Assembly (NCBI GenBank): GCA_002424845.1
Contig: DILD01000034.1
Location: forward strand, 1-9,019
Direction of reading: 5' to 3'
Length of the DNA: 9,019 nt
From: Thiobacillus denitrificans
GTDB taxonomy: Bacteria > Pseudomonadota > Gammaproteobacteria > Burkholderiales > Thiobacillaceae
Part shown: one piece after another, positions 1 to 5,204 of the stretch
Numbering within the stretch: position 1 is the stretch's first letter
Layout: every line of letters begins with the position of its first letter
Notes under the pieces: generated by a model
Told to the model about the DNA's origin: nothing
The model's database searches: none
What the model saw: only the letters and a program-made list of their open reading frames with translations
Translations under genes and position numbers: made by a program

Positions 1-468
1 ATTGCCGAGCGCGTCGTTGCGCGAGCACAGCCACACCGAACGCGCCTGCGCGTCGCCCTGGCGATAGGCATACAGCAACGCCGCGACCCCGACATTGACC
101 GCCAGCGCCAGCAAGCTCACCCAACCCATGATGAACGGTTCCGGCACCACGCCGGCGGTCCACTGCCAGGCCGACTTGCCCAGCACGAACACGCCGTAGC
201 CGACCATCAGCCAGCCCTTCCACAGCGCGGTGCGCGAGCGCCATACCGGCGCCAGTCCGAGTACGAAAAGAGCGACACCATAGTTGGCTGCGTCGCCCAG
301 AAAATCGACCGCGTCAGCCAGCAGCGAAACCGACTGCGCTGAGAAACTCGCGACAATCTCGACGAAGAACATCAGCGCGTTGAACACCAGCGCGATCCAT
401 AACGCGCGCCGGTAGCGCGGATCGGGCGGCGCGCTGTTGCACGCCGAACCGCAGTCGCAGCCGCTCAT
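1..468 (-). CDS. cation transporter, CDF-like (5' part, runs off the window edge)
   Basis: Not closed in the window: 156 codons are visible from an ATG whose complement is at 466-468, and the frame is open to base 1. The protein starts with a Cys-rich tail (MSGCDCGSAC), then a hydrophobic segment at about residues 22-45. The motif SLLADAVDFLGDAANY (48-63) follows, with Asp52, Asp55 and Asp59 in the place of the metal-binding acidic residues of the second helix of cation diffusion facilitators. Further hydrophobic segments lie at about 84-104 and 113-135. The visible part ends in SRNDALGN, which corresponds to the second metal-site helix of this family, with Asp152 kept and Asn151 where many CDF proteins have His. 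Members are inner-membrane exporters of divalent metals (Zn, Co, Cd); the substrate here cannot be told. It diverges from murI across 83 bp. No clear Shine-Dalgarno precedes the ATG, so the start is chosen by homology to the usual N-terminus. Confidence 0.8.
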   Translation of the reverse strand, partial: MSGCDCGSACNSAPPDPRYRRALWIALVFNALMFFVEIVASFSAQSVSLLADAVDFLGDAANYGVALFVLGLAPVWRSRTALWKGWLMVGYGVFVLGKSAWQWTAGVVPEPFIMGWVSLLALAVNVGVAALLYAYRQGDAQARSVWLCSRNDALGN

Positions 469-488
469 GACGAATACCGCTTCGCCGT

Positions 489-519
489 TTGTGATGCACA
501 GCGACCCAGCGGGTAAAAT
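489..519 (+). promoter_or_regulatory. possible sigma-70 promoter for murI
   Basis: In the 83-bp divergent gap a good -10 hexamer, TAAAAT (514-519), lies 32 bp before the murI ATG. The best -35 candidate is TTGTGA (489-494), but the spacer is 19 bp, longer than the usual 17, so only the -10 is reasonably convincing. No promoter for the leftward transporter was obvious. Confidence 0.3.
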
Positions 520-551
520 GTCGTTTTCTTCATCCGGCCATCCTGCCACCC

Positions 552-1349
552 ATGTCCACGAATGCAAACTCCCCAATCGGCGTATTCGATTCCGGCATCG
601 GCGGGCTGACCGTGGTGCGCGCCCTGATGGAGCGCCTGCCCTATGAAAACATCGTCTATTTCGGCGACACCGCACGCGTGCCCTACGGCGTGAAATCAGT
701 CGAAACCATCGCCCACTTCACCACCCAGATCGCGCAGTTCCTGCTGGAAAAGGACGTCAAGCTCTTGGTCATCGCCTGCAACACCATGGCGGCGGTGGCG
801 GCGCAGGTGGTGAAAGACCTGTCGCCAGTGCCGGTGCTCGACGTGATCGACGCCGGCGCGGTGTCGGCGCGCGGCGGCAAGAAAATCGGCGTCATCGGCA
901 CCCCCACCACCATCAACAGCAATGCCTACGCGCGCGCCATCCACGAATACGCGCCCGACTCGCGCATCCATTCGCAGGCCTGCGCGCTGTTCGTGCCGCT
1001 GGTGGAGGAAGGCTGGCTCGACCACGAAGTGACTCGATTGACGGCGCAGGATTACCTGAAGCCGCTGCTGGCCGAGCACATCGACACCCTCGTGCTGGGC
1101 TGCACGCATTACCCGCTGCTGAAACCGCTACTGCGCCAGGTGGTGGGCAACAAGGTCGCACTGGTCGATTCCGCCGAAGCCATGGCCGAGCAGGTCGCCG
1201 CCGTGCTAGCCGACAAGCAACTCGCCAATCCCGGCCCCGCCCAGCCGCGCTACGACTTCTACGTCACCGACGTGCCGCTGCGCTTCCAGACCATCGGCGA
1301 GCGTTTTCTCGGGCGCACGCTCAACAATGTCCACGTGGTGAAGTGGTAA
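552..1349 (+). CDS. murI: glutamate racemase
   Basis: 265 residues, the usual family length. MurI is a cytoplasmic, cofactor-independent racemase that interconverts L- and D-glutamate, supplying D-Glu for the peptidoglycan stem peptide. The hallmarks are all present: VFDSGIGGLTV (11-21, with Asp13 and Ser14), the Y-FGDTARVPYG segment (36-46), VIACNT with catalytic Cys76 (73-78), and LGCTHYPLL with the second catalytic Cys184 (182-190). Both active-site cysteines are intact, so the enzyme should be functional. The ATG at 552 is the first that leaves a short leader before the conserved DSG motif; no strong Shine-Dalgarno is seen. arfB follows 16 bp downstream on the same strand, which suggests co-transcription. 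Confidence 0.97.
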   Translation: MSTNANSPIGVFDSGIGGLTVVRALMERLPYENIVYFGDTARVPYGVKSVETIAHFTTQIAQFLLEKDVKLLVIACNTMAAVAAQVVKDLSPVPVLDVIDAGAVSARGGKKIGVIGTPTTINSNAYARAIHEYAPDSRIHSQACALFVPLVEEGWLDHEVTRLTAQDYLKPLLAEHIDTLVLGCTHYPLLKPLLRQVVGNKVALVDSAEAMAEQVAAVLADKQLANPGPAQPRYDFYVTDVPLRFQTIGERFLGRTLNNVHVVKW

Positions 1350-1365
1350 TCAAAAAGCCGCACGC

Positions 1366-1791
1366 ATGATCCGGGTCAACGCCCAGATCGAGCTCGACGA
1401 ACGCGAAATCCAGGAGGATTTCGTGCGCGCCTCGGGCCCCGGCGGGCAGAACGTCAACAAGGTGTCGACCGCCGTGCAACTGCGCTTCGACGTCGCCCGT
1501 TCGCCTTCGCTACCCGAACCCGTGCGTGCCCGCCTCATCACCCTGGCCGGCCGCCGCCTCACCCAGGACGGCGTGCTGATTATCGAAGCCGAGTGCTATC
1601 GCAGCCAGCGGCGCAACCGCGACGACGCGCTGGAACGATTGATCGAATTGATTCGCGAAGCCTGCGAAGTCGACAAGCCGCGCCACCCGACCCGGCCCAC
1701 GCTGGCGTCGAAAAAGCGCCGGCTGGACAGCAAGCAGCGGCGGGGGGAAACCAAGAAATTGCGGACCGTGAAGCCGGGGACGGACAGCTGA
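1366..1791 (+). CDS. arfB: alternative ribosome-rescue peptidyl-tRNA hydrolase ArfB
   Basis: 141 residues, about the same length as E. coli YaeJ/ArfB (140). The protein enters the A site of ribosomes stalled on non-stop mRNA and hydrolyses peptidyl-tRNA. The catalytic GGQ lies at residues 26-28 within ASGPGGQNVNKVST, the class I release-factor-like domain. The C-terminal tail is rich in Lys and Arg (SKKRRLDSKQRRGETKKLR), which is the segment that occupies the empty mRNA channel. The ATG at 1366 gives the canonical ArfB N-terminus, with a short strand leading to the GGQ loop. It lies 16 bp after murI with no terminator between, so an operon is likely. The gene ends 12 bp before the stop of the convergent flavodoxin-like gene; no hairpin with a T-run was seen in that gap. 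Confidence 0.95.
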   Translation: MIRVNAQIELDEREIQEDFVRASGPGGQNVNKVSTAVQLRFDVARSPSLPEPVRARLITLAGRRLTQDGVLIIEAECYRSQRRNRDDALERLIELIREACEVDKPRHPTRPTLASKKRRLDSKQRRGETKKLRTVKPGTDS

Positions 1792-1803
1792 CCGCCGCCT
1801 GAT

Positions 1804-2466
1804 TCATTCCCTGCAGACTGCATCGCAGAACCGCTTGACCTCCGCCTTGCCGACCTCGCCGTCCAGCGTGAAATCGACGAGCGGCCGCTTGAAGACCTTG
1901 CGGCTGATGAAGCGGAACAGGCGTTCCATTTCGCCGAAGAAGAAATACGGATGGAAATTGCTGGAGACCGCCAGGCGGTCGACGACCGACGCGCCGCACG
2001 CACAAAGGCGCGACTCCAGCGGATCGAACAGCATCTCCATCTCGAAGACCCTGAGCGGCGGGCCGCAGAAAGTCGCGAAAGGCGCCACCCGCCTGCCCTG
2101 CAGCCCGGTTGCCGTCTTCAGCCAGCGTGCCACCGGAAAAGAGAGATAGAGCCACTTCGGCGTGCCGAGCAGCACCAGATCGTAGGCGGACACGTCCGCG
2201 TTGGCGAGCGGCCGGATCGCCTGCTCCTGCTGTTTGTAGATGCGGTGCCAGACACGGCGGAACCGCGCGCTCATCAGGTAGACAGGCAGCAAGGGCAACA
2301 GCGGCAGCAGCGGAATCGGCAAGCGCCACAGGCTCCAGTCGCGCACCACCTGGATGGCTTCGGTGTCGACGTCGTAACCGCGCCAGCGGATTTCGTCTGC
2401 CAGGATGCCAGCCAGCCTGGCGGTATGCCCCGTGCGCGAGTAGTGGACGATCAGGGCGCGGGGCAA
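1804..2466 (-). CDS. flavodoxin-fold protein (possible FMN-binding oxidoreductase)
   Basis: 220 residues in this frame. The N-terminus, ALIVHYSRTGHTARLA, is the first strand plus FMN-phosphate loop of flavodoxin-like proteins (Ser10, Arg11, Thr12, Gly13, His14, Thr15). LVLLGTPKWLYLSFPVARWL (97-116) matches the second FMN-contacting loop and helix of the NAD(P)H-dependent reductase group. Between them is a Leu/Pro-rich stretch (PIPLLPLLPLLP, 50-61) and an Arg-rich helix, which may mediate membrane association; that is inference. The exact substrate is unknown. The only available start in the right place is TTG (complement of 2464-2466), with no Shine-Dalgarno and no upstream in-frame ATG near it. 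The DNA just upstream is probably foreign, so the native start may have been lost. Confidence 0.75.
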   Translation of the reverse strand: MPRALIVHYSRTGHTARLAGILADEIRWRGYDVDTEAIQVVRDWSLWRLPIPLLPLLPLLPVYLMSARFRRVWHRIYKQQEQAIRPLANADVSAYDLVLLGTPKWLYLSFPVARWLKTATGLQGRRVAPFATFCGPPLRVFEMEMLFDPLESRLCACGASVVDRLAVSSNFHPYFFFGEMERLFRFISRKVFKRPLVDFTLDGEVGKAEVKRFCDAVCRE

Positions 2467-2553
2467 TTCAGTAGACCGAAAACGATGAGAAGCAGACCGC
2501 GATCAATTTTTATTGCGAGCCTGGCCCGTTTGATTCCTACCCCTTTAATCATC

Positions 2554-2631
2554 CGACTTACATAAGGGGCGCGAAGCGAAGCAGAGCGTCCCAGTGAACG
2601 ATAGTGAGCGATCTTGATGTGATTGTTAGAC
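2554..2631 (-). mobile_element. attC-like integron recombination site after the cyclase-like gene
   Basis: Read on the minus strand, the site opens with GTCTAAC (2631-2625), a perfect RYYYAAC R'' box. After a 6-nt spacer comes ATCAAG (2618-2613) as L''. The matching inner arm L' is CTTAT (2566-2562), which is the complement of L'' minus one G. That one-base offset creates the extrahelical base typical of attC sites (compare TTCAAG/CTTAA in aadA-type sites). Between the arms lie about 46 nt with a smaller stem (GGG-A-CGC against GCGCCC, joined directly to L'). This region has the CACTGGGACGC and GCGCCCCTTA wording common in chromosomal integron cassettes. The stop codon of the upstream gene lies inside R'', as is usual in cassettes. 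The expected R' (GTTAGAC) is replaced by GGATGAT (2554-2548): only the G before the cut point fits, so the site is either degenerate or joined to non-integron DNA. Confidence 0.6.
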
Positions 2632-3537
2632 GTTCTGGATTCGGTAGTCACGTGCTAATTCCGACTCCAGGACGAAGTTGCTGCAGTAGGCATTCCACCG
2701 CTGGACTAGATACTCCACCTTTGTTTGGGCCTTGGTATCCGTGGCACGTTCACGCGCGAGTTTAAGTCCGGTTCGATACTTCTGAAGCAGATCGTTCCCA
2801 GCCTTGACACAATGATCGATCCGCTCCTGGTTCAGATTCTTTGCATCCGGATGCACGCCGGTCTTCAGGTAACGCAGTTCAATAGAGTCACTGTAGAGAT
2901 CAAGGACGAAGAAATTGTCATAGTCACGGATGACCTGCTCGGGGTTAATCCTCACAAACAACTTCTGATGCGGAATCCCGAAGGCACCATTAGTATCTTG
3001 CTGAATCGGCGCAGACGCGCAGTCAAGAGCAGGACGATCGATCAGTACCCTGGACACGACAGCAGTACTTGACTCAAGCTGGTAGGCGCGAATCAGGCAC
3101 GGTGAGATCCAGATGCCCTTGAGATCGAAGTGTGGCCCAAGCGCGACGGCACCACGAATGAGGTAACCATACTCCAGAAGCTGCATCCGGAATCTCTGAA
3201 TGATTCCTGCAAGCTGCCAGAAACTCACCGGTTCTGAATCAGCGGTTGCGAGTATAAGTGTATCGGAGAACAGAGATACCTGGATTGACGCGTTAGAGCT
3301 CTTTGCCCAAGAAAAGGCATTGAGAACCCTGGTGAAAATTGCTTCAGGCGAATCTGACCCAGTCGATTGGATAAGTTGCCTGTAGCCGAGTATGTCAATC
3401 ATCCCAACGAAGCACTGCTTATACACAAGCGATTTGGGGTCGTAATCCGAAGCCCACTGCATTGTTCCCATGAAGTCGCCAGGCCGCAGTTCAGGCGGAA
3501 GGTGGTTAAGGAAATCAGCATAAATGGGCTCAGACAC
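2626..3537 (-). CDS. stand-alone class III nucleotide-cyclase-like protein
   Basis: 303 residues starting at GTG (complement of 3535-3537), chosen because AGGAG lies 6 nt upstream. After an about 40-residue leader comes FVGMIDILGYR (43-53), where Asp48 matches the first metal-binding Asp of class III cyclase domains (F-x-D-I-x-G-F). LFSDTLIL (89-96) gives the second acidic position (Asp92). Then come LIRGAVALG (126-134), AYQLES (151-156) and SRVLID (162-167). The C-terminus is helical and ends with the WNAYC segment seen in this family. No signal peptide or membrane span is visible. I recognise the arrangement as that of a widespread hypothetical family with FIDILGF/FSD motifs. Cyclase activity and product are not established here; a degenerate or regulatory domain is possible. 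G+C is much lower than in the neighbours (26 of 60 bases at 2881-2940), which suggests transfer. The attC-like site overlaps its stop. Confidence 0.7.
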   Translation of the reverse strand: MSEPIYADFLNHLPPELRPGDFMGTMQWASDYDPKSLVYKQCFVGMIDILGYRQLIQSTGSDSPEAIFTRVLNAFSWAKSSNASIQVSLFSDTLILATADSEPVSFWQLAGIIQRFRMQLLEYGYLIRGAVALGPHFDLKGIWISPCLIRAYQLESSTAVVSRVLIDRPALDCASAPIQQDTNGAFGIPHQKLFVRINPEQVIRDYDNFFVLDLYSDSIELRYLKTGVHPDAKNLNQERIDHCVKAGNDLLQKYRTGLKLARERATDTKAQTKVEYLVQRWNAYCSNFVLESELARDYRIQNV

Positions 3538-3543
3538 GATTAA

Positions 3544-3548
3544 CTCCT
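3544..3548 (-). promoter_or_regulatory. Shine-Dalgarno that fixes the GTG start of the cyclase-like gene
   Basis: On the minus strand AGGAG is followed by TTAATC and then GTG. This strong site selects a GTG over later ATG codons (Met23, Met26). If GTTAATC marks the start of an integron cassette, most of this Shine-Dalgarno belongs to the recipient DNA and not to the cassette. Confidence 0.6.
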
Positions 3549-3662
3549 GCCATAGTCAGCCATACACTGAAACGAAAGTGGCCTGATCCACGACATCCCT
3601 TGACTGGTATCGGGGTCAGGTCTTTCATTATCACATCCGCGTTTCCCGGTTTTCTCATAAAT
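3549..3662. other. non-coding patch with a GGGGTCAGGTCT repeat-like motif
   Basis: No gene is supported between the start of the cyclase-like gene and the RHS remnant. On the plus strand GGGGTCAGGTCTTTCATTAT starts at 3612. This wording recurs around IS200/Y1-type (REP-associated) transposase genes in beta- and gammaproteobacteria, by my recollection; no transposase is in the window. A related motif in the opposite orientation, GGGGTAGGAATC on the minus strand, starts at 2543. The patch therefore looks like a scar from earlier insertions. Confidence 0.35.
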
Positions 3663-3811
3663 TTTCACCAGCCGGCTGATGAGTGTGGCGCCGTTCACCT
3701 TGATTTCGACGGGACGCCCGTCCCGCCCATAGGCGGTGTCGAGGACGGCTCCGCTGGGATAGGTTTGCTGGATAAAACGGCCTGCATGGTCGTAAGTGTA
3801 GCCCGGCCGCA
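3663..3811 (-). pseudogene. RHS/YD-repeat remnant
   Basis: About 50 residues in an open frame that runs from 3872 to a TAA at 3540-3542 read as RHS repeats. GYTYDHAGRFIQQTYPSG and AYGRDGRPVEIKVNG each carry the GR turn of YD repeats, followed by the LISRL ending common in betaproteobacterial RHS proteins. Full RHS proteins are over 1000 residues with many such repeats and a toxic C-terminus; nothing else of one is present. The frame is continuous upstream with the probable true 3' end of the 412-residue gene, and downstream with sequence that no longer looks like RHS (after about 3663). I therefore read it as a fragment trapped at a recombination junction rather than a functional gene. Confidence 0.6.
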
Positions 3812-3868
3812 TGAAACTCATTCGAGCCTGCCCCTGCCCCACCACCGTGAAAGCATCCATGGCGGGGA

Positions 3869-5107
3869 TCAAGGCGCGACGGATGACCGGGTCCGGATGC
3901 CGGAGCAGCTGCCCGTGAGGTGGCCGGCTTCGCCAAGTCTGCGCCCGAGCACCATTTCATACCAGGGCAAAGCCTGCGCCTGCGGAAAAACCGCCGCGCC
4001 CAGATGGACCGGCGCTTCTGCGGGGAAGCCCAGCAGCCCGCGCAACCGGTATTCCAAACGGCCGAGTTCAACCGCGAACTGGCGGTGGGCATTGAGGTAG
4101 CACGCAACCCGTCGCGCGAACGGCCCGGCATCGCCCTGGTACGGGATAGCGCTTCCCGCTTCGCCCAGCAACTGGATTGCCGTCTGGATATCTTCTTCGA
4201 GCAGCAGCGGGTCGGCGGCATCGCGCAGCCCATCGGAAAGCCTGGATCGCGCCTCCGCATCCAGGCTGGCGGGCAGACGGGCGGCTTCTGGCCTTCCTGG
4301 CACGGCGAAGGACATGGCCGTGGCGGCCTGTTCCTGTTTGCGCGCCAGAAAGTCATTGGACGGACGCAGCTGCTGCCGGGTGTCACCCCGGAGCAATTCC
4401 CACACATGGCACTGGTCGTACAACTGCCAGAAAATACCCAGCTGGACCTGTTGTGCCAGGCAGCGTGCGATGTCCTGACGGGCCTGATCCAGCACCACCT
4501 CGTTGGCCGCGCCGCCTTCGACCAGGATTACGGTGGTTTTGCGTATCATCTGCGGCGAGCCGGCGCAGGCTTCGGATGCACCCACGAGGGCACCGGTCTC
4601 TTCCACCAGTTGCATGAACACATCCGCCGTCACCGGCAGTTCCGCGCCCAGCGTCAGGCGTTCGTGCAGGGTGCGCATCACGCCGAAAAGACCGGCGGCC
4701 AGCTTGTGCCCCACGGCCGCCTGGGCCGGAACGGGACCGCGCGAATCGCGCTGTTGCAGGAGATGGATTGCCGGCCGGGCGAGCTGATCCATGACCACGG
4801 CCAGGATGTCCGGCCACCCGGCCTCGCCGGGGCCGACCTGGCTGCGGAACGCCGCGATCTCGGCCATGACGGGGTTATAATGATTCGAGATTTGAGCCAG
4901 GGCCGACATGTTCATCTGGCGGCCATGGCGAATGCCCGAATAAGGGCATTCACGCATCTCCATCTCCACGCCCGCGCGGACTGTCGCGTCCGCGCGCCGT
5001 TCGGAAATCGGGCGCCCTTCGTCATCCAGCATGTCGTTCAGATCGAATACCACCTTTGAGACCGACCACGCGCTCCCCTCCAGGGCGTCCGCGAGACTTT
5101 TTGACAT
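3869..5107 (-). CDS. uncharacterised soluble protein, probably frameshifted at its 3' end
   Basis: 412 residues from an ATG (complement of 5105-5107) that has AAGGAG 5 nt upstream. A longer frame extends to 5254, but its first 49 residues look non-native. I do not recognise the family. The protein is mostly helical and hydrophilic, with no signal peptide or membrane span. Distinctive stretches are KVVFDLNDMLDDEGRPISER (18-37), MRECPYSGIRHGRQMNMSAL (about 51-70) and, near the C-terminus, VELGRLEYRLRGLLGFPAEA. The last residues, SCSGIRTRSSVAP, look like out-of-frame reading. Adding one base in the GGG at 3912-3914 gives HLTGQLLRHPDPVIRRALIP, which reads as natural protein and continues to about 520 residues through the RHS remnant. 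It is divergent from the MOSC-reductase gene across 97 bp, so shared control is possible. Function is unknown. Confidence 0.7.
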   Translation of the reverse strand: MSKSLADALEGSAWSVSKVVFDLNDMLDDEGRPISERRADATVRAGVEMEMRECPYSGIRHGRQMNMSALAQISNHYNPVMAEIAAFRSQVGPGEAGWPDILAVVMDQLARPAIHLLQQRDSRGPVPAQAAVGHKLAAGLFGVMRTLHERLTLGAELPVTADVFMQLVEETGALVGASEACAGSPQMIRKTTVILVEGGAANEVVLDQARQDIARCLAQQVQLGIFWQLYDQCHVWELLRGDTRQQLRPSNDFLARKQEQAATAMSFAVPGRPEAARLPASLDAEARSRLSDGLRDAADPLLLEEDIQTAIQLLGEAGSAIPYQGDAGPFARRVACYLNAHRQFAVELGRLEYRLRGLLGFPAEAPVHLGAAVFPQAQALPWYEMVLGRRLGEAGHLTGSCSGIRTRSSVAP

Positions 5108-5112
5108 CGATT

Positions 5113-5118
5113 CTCCTT
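5113..5118 (-). promoter_or_regulatory. Shine-Dalgarno that sets the start of the 412-residue protein
   Basis: AAGGAG on the minus strand lies 5 nt before the ATG at 5107. It is the best ribosome binding site in the window, and it argues against the longer reading that starts at 5254. Confidence 0.75.
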
Positions 5119-5204
5119 GAGGTGGCTGGCCTGTCCCGCACCTGTGCCCTCTCCGGGGCATCCCGTGCAGGTCCTCCGTACAAACCGCTGACCTGATTGA
5201 AACA

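Noticed and set aside
1789..1806. Shared terminator between the convergent arfB and flavodoxin genes
   Set aside because: The 12-bp gap has no inverted repeat with a T-run.
2451..2651. 66-codon minus-strand frame across the gap between the cyclase-like and flavodoxin genes
   Set aside because: It starts inside the cyclase-like gene, crosses the attC-like site and ends inside the flavodoxin gene. It has no ribosome site or family likeness.
3540..3872. Full 110-codon minus-strand frame as an independent gene
   Set aside because: Its apparent start is a TTG inside the preceding gene with no ribosome site, and only the middle third resembles RHS. It is treated as a remnant.
3920..5059. 379-codon open frame on the plus strand opposite the 412-residue gene
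   Set aside because: It is a mirror frame of the minus-strand gene, which has a strong ribosome site and protein-like composition. The plus frame is His/Arg/Gln-rich with no recognisable motif.
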